Source: an uncultured Clostridia bacterium (lineage in GTDB: Bacteria > Bacillota > Clostridia > Christensenellales > UBA1242). Taken from it: a stretch of DNA of 19,580 bases. The stretch is from NCBI GenBank assembly GCA_944377765.1, contig CALWFX010000011.1:1-19580 (forward strand), read 5' to 3'. The translations under genes and the position numbers were made by a program. Below the pieces are notes generated by a model, which did no database searches, was not told the origin of the DNA, and saw only the letters and a list, made by a program, of their open reading frames with translations. Numbering within the stretch: position 1 is the first letter of the stretch; the number at the start of each line of letters is the position of its first letter. This document shows positions 1 through 7,295 of the stretch, in pieces.

Positions 1-74
1 AAACCAGCAACGGTGCGAATGGCATCGTCACTGATTGAAATGTTTCCATAATAGTTATTAGTATCTACAGTCAA
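1..74 (-). CDS. yloU: Asp23/Gls24 family protein, YloU-like, N-terminal fragment
   Basis: Only the first two dozen codons are inside the window; the gene runs off the left edge. The reading ends YYGNISISDDAIRTVAG, which matches the conserved opening of the Asp23/YloU family (Bacillus YloU starts with a similar YGxIxISxxVIxxVAG block). These are small envelope-stress or cell-envelope-associated proteins, and in Bacillus yloU lies next to and divergent from rpmB, exactly as here. The start is placed at TTG (72-74), preceded by an AGGGGGA Shine-Dalgarno with a rather short gap. An in-frame ATG at 105-107 is possible, but it would lie almost at the predicted transcription start and has no ribosome site. 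Family assignment rests on about 17 residues plus synteny. Confidence 0.7.
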   Translation of the reverse strand, partial: MTVDTNNYYGNISISDDAIRTVAG

Positions 75-111
75 GCGTCCCCCTATCTTGATAAAAGATT
101 TATGCATTATT

Positions 112-140
112 ATAATACAATAAAAATCAAATTTAAGCAA
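112..140 (-). promoter_or_regulatory. Sigma-A promoter for the YloU-like gene
   Basis: On the minus strand TTGCTT (135-140) and TATTAT (112-117) are separated by 17 bases. A start near position 105 would give a leader of about 30 bases that includes the AGGGGGA ribosome site. The surrounding 108-349 stretch is AT-rich and I see no gene in it. Confidence 0.45.
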
Positions 141-349
141 GCAAAATAAATAAAAAAACAAATTTTTATTGTAAAAATAGATAAATATAATTATTTACAC
201 AAAAATTTTTACCAAAATAAAATTTGCTATATCAATTTAAAACTCAATATATGATAGTTTTAGATATGTTTGCATAATAAAAATATATGATTGGATAGTG
301 AATAATATTTTAAAATAACAAAATATATAAATAAGTTGTTTAAAAACAG

Positions 350-378
350 TTGATTTTTAAATTCAAATGTGTTATTAT
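350..378 (+). promoter_or_regulatory. Sigma-A promoter for rpmB
   Basis: TTGATT (350-355) and TATTAT (373-378) are 17 bases apart, about 40 bases ahead of the rpmB start codon. The spacing and position fit a housekeeping promoter. Confidence 0.55.
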
Positions 379-419
379 ATAAGCCGTAAATGTAAAAATT
401 TGACTAAAAGGAGAAAGTT

Positions 420-593
420 ATGAGCAGAGTTTGTGAAATTTGCGGAAAAGGTAAAATGGATGGCAAAACAGTTAGCCATGCTAACAATAAAGCACCAAGA
501 AAATATAATGTAAATCTTCAAGAAACAGAAATAAATGGAAAAAGAGTTAGAGCCTGCACAAAATGCATTAAAACTGCAAAGAAAAATGGCTAA
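420..593 (+). CDS. rpmB: 50S ribosomal protein L28
   Basis: This 57-residue protein is L28 of the large ribosomal subunit. It opens MSRVCEICGKG and carries two CxxC pairs (C5/C8 and C46/C49), the zinc-ribbon form of L28. The central segment with SHANNKAPRKYNVNLQ is the conserved L28 core that contacts 23S rRNA. The ATG at 420 is preceded by AAAAGGAGAA at 407-416, a strong ribosome site. The gene is divergent from the YloU-like gene, as in Bacillus. Its 3' end leads into a hairpin array and then the shared terminator at 816-854. Length is slightly under the usual 60-64 residues, but the C-terminal TAKKNG is a normal ending. Confidence 0.96.
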   Translation: MSRVCEICGKGKMDGKTVSHANNKAPRKYNVNLQETEINGKRVRACTKCIKTAKKNG

Positions 594-654
594 TAATTTC
601 TCTTTAATTTAATAAAATAAAACACGAAAATTTCAATTCGCTTCACTCTTGTAG

Positions 655-770
655 AGCGGGCATAGTCCGCATTAAGAGCAAAACAAGTTTCGCATTAAGA
701 GTTGCCTTTGGCAACATGAAGAGCAAAAACAAGTTTTTGCGTGAAGAGCGAATTAAAATTCGCATTGTGG
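655..770 (+). repeat. 3'-UTR hairpin array 1 (ATKAAGAG-linked), downstream of rpmB
   Basis: Five short hairpins follow each other: 656-670 (GCGGGCATAGTCCGC), 678-693, 701-715 (GTTGCCTTTGGCAAC), 723-740 (GCAAAAACAAGTTTTTGC) and 748-763 (GCGAATTAAAATTCGC). They are separated by near-identical 8-base linkers at 671 and 694 (ATTAAGAG), 716 (ATGAAGAG) and 741 (GTGAAGAG). The array closes with ATTGTGG at 764-770. Linker starts are 23, 22, 25 and 23 bases apart. No T-tract follows any hairpin, so they are not ordinary terminators. The array reads in the sense direction of the rpmB mRNA. An upstream stretch (635-646) can pair with the last linker and last left arm (741-754, two-base bulge), which would close a multibranched fold. 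Function unknown. Confidence 0.8.
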
Positions 771-815
771 ATGATTTTAGGAAGTGTTTAAATTACCAAA
801 TTAACAGATACAAAT

Positions 816-854
816 AAAAAAGAGTTTTACTACTAAAAAGTAAAACTCTTTTTT
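816..854. terminator. Bidirectional terminator between the rpmB and lipoprotein transcripts
   Basis: A perfect 15-base inverted repeat (816-830 and 840-854) surrounds a 9-base loop TACTAAAAA. The arms begin and end in A6/T6, so a U-tract follows the stem on either strand. It is the only clear intrinsic terminator between the two convergent genes, so both 3'-UTR hairpin arrays would be transcribed before termination. Confidence 0.85.
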
Positions 855-926
855 ATTCCGCTAGTTTTAAAATGATTTTATTTTAATTGAAATTCATTTA
901 TCTCAAAAATAAACTATAAAAACATA

Positions 927-1053
927 CCACAATGCAAGACTTGTCTTGCTCTTCATGAAATTGCTCGCAATTTCTCTTCATGGCGACAAGGTCGCCTCTT
1001 AATGCGGACATTGTCCGCTCTTAATTTCATAAAAATGCTCCTGCATTTTTATG
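927..1053 (-). repeat. 3'-UTR hairpin array 2 (ATKAAGAG-linked), downstream of the lipoprotein gene
   Basis: Read on the minus strand this is a second copy of the element after rpmB. It begins with an 11-bp hairpin (1028-1053, loop AGGA) that includes the lipoprotein stop codon. Four more hairpins follow: 1004-1018 (GCGGACAATGTCCGC), 982-996 (GGCGACCTTGTCGCC), 957-974 (GAAATTGCGAGCAATTTC) and 934-949 (GCAAGACAAGTCTTGC). Linkers are ATTAAGAG, ATTAAGAG, ATGAAGAG, ATGAAGAG, then ATTGTGG at 927-933. Linker starts are 22, 22, 25 and 23 bases apart, the same register as array 1. Stem sequences differ from the matching array 1 stems yet still pair. It lies in the sense direction of the lipoprotein mRNA, inverted relative to array 1. 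Confidence 0.8.
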
Positions 1054-4000
1054 ACTCCACGCATCCATATTCAGATACTTTAATTGTAAATTGAAAGCCT
1101 TGAACTGATGTTGCAAATTTCTGTGTCAGTCCGCCATACTCTGTTCGACAAGTTATGTTATTTATATTTGTTCCCATGTCGCGAGTGAAGTATATTGTTA
1201 TTCCTAATATATCCTTAACCAAATCTGAAAACTTAACTTCGTAACTCCCTGCAACTTGTTGTATCTCTTCTTCTGATGAGATAAAGATATTTCCTTGCCT
1301 ACTTGTTTCCACTATGCCAGAGTTTGAATAACTTTCTTCTGTTCCTTTGAAATTAACCAAGTAATTTATCTCTGATGTATCCATTGTGTTATAGACATTT
1401 TGTATATGATTATTACCAAGACTTCTTATCTCTTCCGCTGTAAGCGCATCATGAGCAATAACAATATCCTTTATTACACCTTTGAAATATGAACCCGCTG
1501 GAGTTGTTGTGTTTGTCCCAGACTCTGCCCCTATAAATATACCATTTGAAGCATGATAGCCGATATTTCCTGTAAACTTAGATGATTTACCAACTTGCTC
1601 ACCATTTATATATCCAATTGCATAATCTCCATCAAACACAAGTGCAAAATGCACCCATCCTTTAAGGCTTGACCATTTTGTTTGTGTGCTTACACTGACA
1701 TATCCACTTATTCCACTATCATATATAGCAAATCTAACATACTCGCCATTTGGTTCAATATTCCAGCCACCCGCTTCTGTGCAACTGATTAAACGCATTC
1801 CCTTATAATCAGCCCAGTTATCCATATATCCCCAAAGCGATATTGTGATTTTGTCTGTATACATATATTCTCTGCCAACTGCCATGTAATCGCTTGTTCC
1901 ATTGAATGTTTTTGCACCTTTAAGCAAGGTTGTTGAGTTTTCCATAACATTTGTTGCCTCAAACTGCCCTGCATATACAATGGTATCCATAATTGCCATA
2001 GTGTCAGTAGTTGTGCCATAGCCAACTTTTTGACTTGAATTTCCAGTTAGTCGCCATTTAATTGGCTCAACTTTATACCATACACCATTATACTGAACAA
2101 ACTCGGTGTTGTTTGCGCCTTTCTTCGATGTATATGACTTGCCATTGATTACATAACTATTTCCATTTGAAGATGTGTTAATGCTATTTATCTCAGTCTG
2201 AGTTGCCCTTGTTTGTGGATACATTCCAATTTCAACATACCAATACCCGCCGGCTGTATCATATTTTGCTTCCAAATTTGCTTCATAAATTGCATAAAGA
2301 GTTGTGTTTGCAGTTAATGTTGCAACATTTCCCGGTCCAACCAAAACACCGGTCCCATCACTCCTTGTGTTCCAGCCAATAAATCTAAAACCTTCTTTAA
2401 CTGCATATGGCATTACAGTTGCTTTTGTGTAGGTAACTTTTTGAGTGGTTACTGCTGGACTTTCCAAATAACACCAAACTTTTATTTGCAAATCATTAAA
2501 TGTATATCCACCATTATTTGTTCTATATAGCCAAACTGCAAATTGCTGTGTTTCTTTTGCCATACTTGCCGATAATGTCAATGTTGCTGAAAATGTGCTT
2601 GTGTAGTCCCAATAATTGTAATATGTTCTTGTGCTTAATCCTGAACCATCTGATTTTAAGAACTCAAACACAAAACAGCCATCAGTTCTCGACATACTTC
2701 CTCCAACAACTTCATAGCCAATCGTATATGTTCCTGCTGTAAAATTTGAAGCGTAATATCTTGTAATTTCAGAACTTTCTGTCATTGTTCCATTTAATGT
2801 TGCAATTTGAGTTGTAGCATTGTAATTAAGTGTCACGCCACCATAATTACCAGATACATTTGCTATCCTTGCTGCATAGTTATAGTTCTTAACACTTCCA
2901 CCATTTGCGTTATAAGTCATTGTGTAAGTGGCATACTTCATCTTGATATTTATTACATTATACCAATTCACCTGATGTTCCCCGTCTGCATTTGCAGTGA
3001 ATGTATATTTTCCACTGCTTGATGTTAATGTTCCTTTTCCACTTGATGTTGATAAATACACAGATTCAACGGCATACCCATTTGCTGGCTTTATATCACT
3101 TATCACTATTGTCCCGCCATAAACAACCGTACTTGGTGTAAACTGGTCTGTTAAATCATTGTGCGTAACACCTGTGTAACTATAATAAACATCAAATGTA
3201 CCGCTAACATAATCTTGCTCACCACTTGGATTTAAAACATTAATATCAACTAAAAATTGCTTTTGCGTCCATTTTGAATATAACGTATGATTGCTTGCTG
3301 TTGTAACTTTGGTTGAGGTTGTCACTGGCTTAGTTAAACCACTATCCAAATACCAACCTGCAAAGGTATAACCTGCTCTTGTTGGTGTTGGCAAACTTGC
3401 ATATGTGCCATCATATGTTACAGTCAAATTGCCAATCGCATTATCTGCTTTCATTCCGCTGACTTTTTGAACTGATAGATTTTTGTATGAAAACACATCT
3501 CCAACTTTCCAATTACCTGTGCTATAAAATATGAACGCATGATAATTATTTGCATTTGCAGTTGCTGTGAAGGTATGCGTTATCGTCTGCCAAGATGTTG
3601 TTACCACTACATTACTCTTAACTCCGCCCATCTCTTGTCCCATTGATTTAATTGTTATCGCTCTTGAACATTTAACATCAATTGACCATTTATATTGCTG
3701 ACCAACTGTCAATGCTGGACCACCAGCATGAGGTCCATTTGAAGCCGCTGTTGTAACTTTATACTCATATACAAGCACATTGTTTTCAACCTTTGTTGTA
3801 TATGTTCCCTGTGTGGAAGACTGGTTTTTGCCATATGGATAGGTTATTTCGTTCGCTGTGTCAAAATTAACAACATATGTGTTTGCTGTCCACTGTGCAT
3901 ACAGTGTTACATTCGCATTGCTTGAGTATGTTGCACCATTATTGTAATGCGTGCCTGTGCCAGACGAATTTGTATTCCAGCCATTTGCAGTGTAACCTGT

Positions 4001-5989
4001 TCGTGTTAGACTGTTTGTTGCAAGTGTAAGGTTTAATCCATGGGCTTTATAAGCTGAAGTTGGTGACAATGTTCCACTTCCGCTATTTTTGTTATAAGTA
4101 ATTGTGTATCTTTCTCTAACATACACATTAATTGTTACATTTGCTGTTGTTGACCAACTGTATGTAAAGGTATTGGTTGCTGAACTTGTGGTTGCTGAAC
4201 CATTGCCCATGTAATATGTATATGATGTGTTAACCTTTGATATGCTTATTGACTGTGCATTAGGTCTACAATATGTTGTTAAAGTATATGAACCACTTGC
4301 TGACAATGTTTGACTAAGCCCAATGGTCGAGTTTGTTGCCGTTATGTTTGTTGAATGTCCACTTGTGTAGTTTGCGCTTGCATATTTGATTGTCAGCGTG
4401 TAAGTTTTGGCAAAAAGTCCATAAACACTTGACCGAGCAGATGCAGTAAAGCTATACGACGTTGAAGTCGAAAGCCTATTAGTTGATTCATTTGAAGTTG
4501 ATGGACTTGCGGAATACCAACCCAAAAACTTGTAGCCACTATTAGCAGTTGCTGTTAAAGAAACAGTTTTAGAGTATATTGAAGTTATTGTATTTAAACT
4601 ATCAATCGTTAAAGAAGTATCTTTATTTGATGTGTCTGTAAATGAAACATTAATCGTCCCACCTATTCCATCATTCAAAATAGAATTATAATCAGTTGTA
4701 TAGTCATTGTAAACTACAATATTTTGACTCCGCACGAATAAAGCATAAAAAATTATATAACTATCCGCGTTAGTTTCATGATATAAAGTTTGATATAAAG
4801 GTCTCCCTGAAGCTGTAGGAATAGATGTGTACCACCCTCGAAAAACATAATTACTTGCAACATCAGCATTTATGGTTACACTTTTTGAATAAGTAGAATA
4901 TCCAGTATAAAATGTTTGGTTTGTCACTGACGAAAATGTTACTTTCTCTCCATTTATTGGATCAAAATATGAGCCACTTATAGTTCCACCAGTACCACCA
5001 TTTGTAAATGTTTTATAATCACTTGTATAATAAGCATAAAGCTTCAAAGCCGGAGCATAAACAGCATATAAAGATACCCCTAGCCCTAACTCATCTAATT
5101 GTGCAAAAGAATCGTCTACAACTTCACCTAATTCATATTCGGGAGTGGAAGCATTTTCTTTAGTAGACCATCCTATATGTTTAAAATTAAAAAAACCATC
5201 TTCCTTATCTGAAAGAGCAAAACCACCTACACCAGCAAGAGATGATTGTGAATCAAATAAAGCAGCATTTTGATATTTACCTGCAACACTCCAATCTCTA
5301 TATGTTACTGAAAATGGACGTCTAAATTTAACATAAATAGTACCTTGAGTTGCTGTACTCCCTTTCCCTGAAGGCATTGAAGTCAAAAAAGATGTTCCAT
5401 TTCTATAAAAAGTTGATATTTCTGTTCTATAACTATCATTATTCCATGAAGAACTTGTACTATAACCAGTCATTACAAAAGCAGATGAATTATCAGCAAT
5501 CCTTACAAATCTTGGTATAGACAAAATAGCTTTTTTATAAGTATAATCAAAATAGGAACCATAAACTTCTGCACCACTTATTGAGCCATGAGAATTAACA
5601 GTTCCACCATCCCAATTCTTGGTGACTCCATCTTGTTCAAACCATGTTAAATGAAATGCAGACATAGTAGATGAAACAGTGCATGTATCAGGAGTTCCAG
5701 AACCATCTTTTATTTGAGCAATAATTGTTAAATCATGGTTGGTAGAATTTTCAAAAGTATTTTCATCTTCATCTGAATTATTTTCGCTATCTTCATCTTC
5801 TTCAGTGTCGTCACCATTTTCATCATCTTCATTTTCTTCGTTGTTATCTTGATTGTCTTCACCTAAATTTTCATCGCTTGGATTTTCCTGAGAATATGAA
5901 GAATCACAACCTGTTAAAAGAAAAGCACTTCCAGTGAGCGCTGTCCCAATAAACAAAAATGAAAATATACAAAGCAAAAACTTTTTCAA
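1049..5989 (-). CDS. Giant secreted lipoprotein with InlB/Flg_new-type repeats and inserted beta-sandwich domains
   Basis: This 1646-residue protein has a lipoprotein signal peptide ending in LLTGC (Cys28), so it should be lipid-anchored on the outer face of the membrane. An Asp/Glu/Asn-rich linker (about 29-85) follows. Then come InlB/Flg_new-type beta-grasp repeats marked by GWYxS or GWNTxS, then LYAxY/W: about 226-311, 316-420, 423-528, 628-702, 852-908 and 1180-1237. Two of these repeats are split by carbohydrate-binding-like beta-sandwich segments (about 711-845 and 1034-1180). The C-terminal part resembles the DUF6273-type module of gut Bacillota lipoproteins (VEPIKWRLTG at 1307-1316, IYFTRDMGTN at 1599-1608). 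It is interrupted by a LamG-like domain (about 1355-1525). The start is TTG at 5987-5989, backed by AAAAGGAG five bases upstream; no nearby ATG fits. A surface adhesin or glycan-binding role is inferred from the architecture. Confidence 0.88.
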   Translation of the reverse strand: MKKFLLCIFSFLFIGTALTGSAFLLTGCDSSYSQENPSDENLGEDNQDNNEENEDDENGDDTEEDEDSENNSDEDENTFENSTNHDLTIIAQIKDGSGTPDTCTVSSTMSAFHLTWFEQDGVTKNWDGGTVNSHGSISGAEVYGSYFDYTYKKAILSIPRFVRIADNSSAFVMTGYSTSSSWNNDSYRTEISTFYRNGTSFLTSMPSGKGSTATQGTIYVKFRRPFSVTYRDWSVAGKYQNAALFDSQSSLAGVGGFALSDKEDGFFNFKHIGWSTKENASTPEYELGEVVDDSFAQLDELGLGVSLYAVYAPALKLYAYYTSDYKTFTNGGTGGTISGSYFDPINGEKVTFSSVTNQTFYTGYSTYSKSVTINADVASNYVFRGWYTSIPTASGRPLYQTLYHETNADSYIIFYALFVRSQNIVVYNDYTTDYNSILNDGIGGTINVSFTDTSNKDTSLTIDSLNTITSIYSKTVSLTATANSGYKFLGWYSASPSTSNESTNRLSTSTSYSFTASARSSVYGLFAKTYTLTIKYASANYTSGHSTNITATNSTIGLSQTLSASGSYTLTTYCRPNAQSISISKVNTSYTYYMGNGSATTSSATNTFTYSWSTTANVTINVYVRERYTITYNKNSGSGTLSPTSAYKAHGLNLTLATNSLTRTGYTANGWNTNSSGTGTHYNNGATYSSNANVTLYAQWTANTYVVNFDTANEITYPYGKNQSSTQGTYTTKVENNVLVYEYKVTTAASNGPHAGGPALTVGQQYKWSIDVKCSRAITIKSMGQEMGGVKSNVVVTTSWQTITHTFTATANANNYHAFIFYSTGNWKVGDVFSYKNLSVQKVSGMKADNAIGNLTVTYDGTYASLPTPTRAGYTFAGWYLDSGLTKPVTTSTKVTTASNHTLYSKWTQKQFLVDINVLNPSGEQDYVSGTFDVYYSYTGVTHNDLTDQFTPSTVVYGGTIVISDIKPANGYAVESVYLSTSSGKGTLTSSSGKYTFTANADGEHQVNWYNVINIKMKYATYTMTYNANGGSVKNYNYAARIANVSGNYGGVTLNYNATTQIATLNGTMTESSEITRYYASNFTAGTYTIGYEVVGGSMSRTDGCFVFEFLKSDGSGLSTRTYYNYWDYTSTFSATLTLSASMAKETQQFAVWLYRTNNGGYTFNDLQIKVWCYLESPAVTTQKVTYTKATVMPYAVKEGFRFIGWNTRSDGTGVLVGPGNVATLTANTTLYAIYEANLEAKYDTAGGYWYVEIGMYPQTRATQTEINSINTSSNGNSYVINGKSYTSKKGANNTEFVQYNGVWYKVEPIKWRLTGNSSQKVGYGTTTDTMAIMDTIVYAGQFEATNVMENSTTLLKGAKTFNGTSDYMAVGREYMYTDKITISLWGYMDNWADYKGMRLISCTEAGGWNIEPNGEYVRFAIYDSGISGYVSVSTQTKWSSLKGWVHFALVFDGDYAIGYINGEQVGKSSKFTGNIGYHASNGIFIGAESGTNTTTPAGSYFKGVIKDIVIAHDALTAEEIRSLGNNHIQNVYNTMDTSEINYLVNFKGTEESYSNSGIVETSRQGNIFISSEEEIQQVAGSYEVKFSDLVKDILGITIYFTRDMGTNINNITCRTEYGGLTQKFATSVQGFQFTIKVSEYGCVES

Positions 5990-6104
5990 CTTTTCTCCTT
6001 TTATCCCTAGAAACTTGAAAAATTCCTAATTTATTATGTATTAATTTTAAATTTTTAGTGTAATTTTAATTTTTTAGACGCAAACTCTGTTTGTTTACAA
6101 AATC

Positions 6105-6133
6105 ATTTTAGCAAATCCCCCTCCCTGAGTCAA
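6105..6133 (-). promoter_or_regulatory. Sigma-A promoter for the giant lipoprotein
   Basis: On the minus strand TTGACT (6128-6133) and TAAAAT (6105-6110) are separated by 17 bases. Transcription would start near 6098, giving an untranslated leader of about 110 bases. I see no clear structured regulator in that leader. Confidence 0.65.
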
Positions 6134-6209
6134 CTTTTTGTGGTATTTTTTATAAATACAACAAGAAATTTACCTAAAATATAAATTTTTAATTATTTAA
6201 ACGAATTAC

Positions 6210-6242
6210 AATAAAAATAAAAGAGAAGGTTTTCTTCTCTTT
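6210..6242 (-). terminator. Intrinsic terminator after the SpoVM-like gene
   Basis: On the minus strand a 9-bp stem (arms 6234-6242 and 6220-6228, loop AAAAC) is followed by TATTTTTATT. It lies 19 bases beyond the stop of the 34-residue reading frame, which supports that frame being a real transcribed gene. Confidence 0.65.
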
Positions 6243-6260
6243 ATAAATAAAATCATTGTA

Positions 6261-6365
6261 TTATTCTTTTTTGTCTTTTTTATAAAACAATTTCAAAAAA
6301 GGCACTGCCCAGCGTGGTGCTTTAATACAAATAATTTTATAACTAGGTTTCTTTTCTTTTTCCAT
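6261..6365 (-). CDS. SpoVM-like 34-residue amphipathic microprotein
   Basis: The product has a lysine-rich start, then YKIICIKAPRWAVPFLKLFY (residues 9-28), then a KKDKKE tail. The core fits the pattern of SpoVM, the short amphipathic helix that marks the convex forespore membrane in endospore formers: Bacillus SpoVM has an IKLPKF segment where this has IKAPRW, then alternating hydrophobic and basic residues. The proline known to be important in SpoVM is kept. In Bacillus spoVM lies next to rpmB and yloU; here it is about 5.7 kb from rpmB, with the lipoprotein gene between. A terminator directly follows. Weak points are the lack of a visible Shine-Dalgarno before the ATG at 6363-6365 and the very short length. 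An unrelated small membrane-binding peptide is the alternative. Confidence 0.5.
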   Translation of the reverse strand: MEKEKKPSYKIICIKAPRWAVPFLKLFYKKDKKE

Positions 6366-6413
6366 ATTATGTTGTATGACTTATCACACATTTTTGACAC
6401 AATATTTTAAAAT

Positions 6414-7289
6414 TTAAGCATATTGCCCAGCAATTGCTCCATCTGCACACGCAGTTACCAGTTGTTTCAAAATCCCTGCTCTTATATCTCCACATGCAAA
6501 AACGCCTTTAACTGATGTTTCCATTTTTTCATTGGTCAAAATATATCCACTTGCATCCAACTTTAGTTTATCCTTATAAATTTCTGTTAAAGGCTGTTTG
6601 CCAAGTTCAATGAAAACAGCAGAAATTGACAAAGTTTCCATTATACTACCTTTTAAATATTTAACACCTTCAACCTTCATATTGCCATAAATTTCACTGA
6701 TATTAGCATTTGATATAACTTCAATATTTTTTTTAGGACAAGCCTTTGCATATATTGTCATATCTTCACTGTCTAAAAGATAAACCTTTTTGCAAACATC
6801 CGCAAGTTGTAGTGCTCCCAAAATTCCACTACCCTTTTGGGAAACAACACAAACATCTTGTTTTTTATAAAAATTAGCATCACATATTGCACAATAACTG
6901 ACACCATGCCCAAGAAAAATATCTTCGTTTTGCCCAAGTTTTTTGTGTGTTAACCCAGTGGCAATAATAACGCTTTTTGCATAATAAACTTTATTTTTAC
7001 AGATTATTTCTTTAATTTCTTTTTCAAAGTTAACATTTTGAACAATATCGTTTATGATTTGTATTTCGTTATATTTTATCTGCTTTTGAAAGTTTTGCAT
7101 AAGTTCAAACCCACTTACATTGTCATAAGAAGGAAAGTTTTCAATTTCATTAATAGAAGCAAGTTGCCCACCAACAAGCATTTCTTCAATGATTGCAACT
7201 TTTTTATTTCTTCGTTTTGCATAAATGGAAGCGGTTATACCCGCAACCCCGCCACCTAAAATTAAAATGTCAAAAATTTCTTTTTCCAT
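6414..7289 (-). CDS. Thioredoxin-reductase-like flavoprotein with degenerate NADPH site
   Basis: This 291-residue protein has the two-domain fold of low-molecular-weight thioredoxin reductases. Visible are the N-terminal FAD motif LGGGVAG (11-17), VGGQL (39-43), the ATG segment (110-112), the redox-active pair in YCAICD (Cys133, Cys136), and the C-terminal FAD motif GVFACGDIRAG (262-272). The central domain, which normally carries GxGxxA and HRRxxxR for NADPH, instead reads VVSQKGSGILGA (148-159) and LLDSEDMTIYAK (171-182), with no HRR. Clostridial ferredoxin-dependent flavin thioredoxin reductases lack these motifs, so the electron donor may not be NADPH; this is inference. No Shine-Dalgarno precedes the ATG, and the promoter suggests a leaderless message. 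No thioredoxin gene is adjacent. Confidence 0.85.
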   Translation of the reverse strand: MEKEIFDILILGGGVAGITASIYAKRRNKKVAIIEEMLVGGQLASINEIENFPSYDNVSGFELMQNFQKQIKYNEIQIINDIVQNVNFEKEIKEIICKNKVYYAKSVIIATGLTHKKLGQNEDIFLGHGVSYCAICDANFYKKQDVCVVSQKGSGILGALQLADVCKKVYLLDSEDMTIYAKACPKKNIEVISNANISEIYGNMKVEGVKYLKGSIMETLSISAVFIELGKQPLTEIYKDKLKLDASGYILTNEKMETSVKGVFACGDIRAGILKQLVTACADGAIAGQYA

Positions 7290-7295
7290 AATATT

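Noticed and set aside
141..349. Possible small gene or RNA between the YloU-like gene and rpmB
   Set aside because: Only very short frames without ribosome sites and no stable hairpins are visible; it looks like plain AT-rich promoter DNA.
655..1053. CRISPR array
   Set aside because: The constant parts are only 8 bases and the variable parts are palindromes of 14-18 bases. There are no direct repeats of CRISPR length and no cas genes.
655..1053. The hairpins as a series of intrinsic terminators
   Set aside because: None is followed by a T-tract on its sense strand; the single true terminator is at 816-854.
1789..3022. Open frames on either strand inside the lipoprotein gene
   Set aside because: They are overlapping-frame shadows with unusual composition (many Cys, Ile, His) and no ribosome sites; the lipoprotein frame has clear domains throughout.
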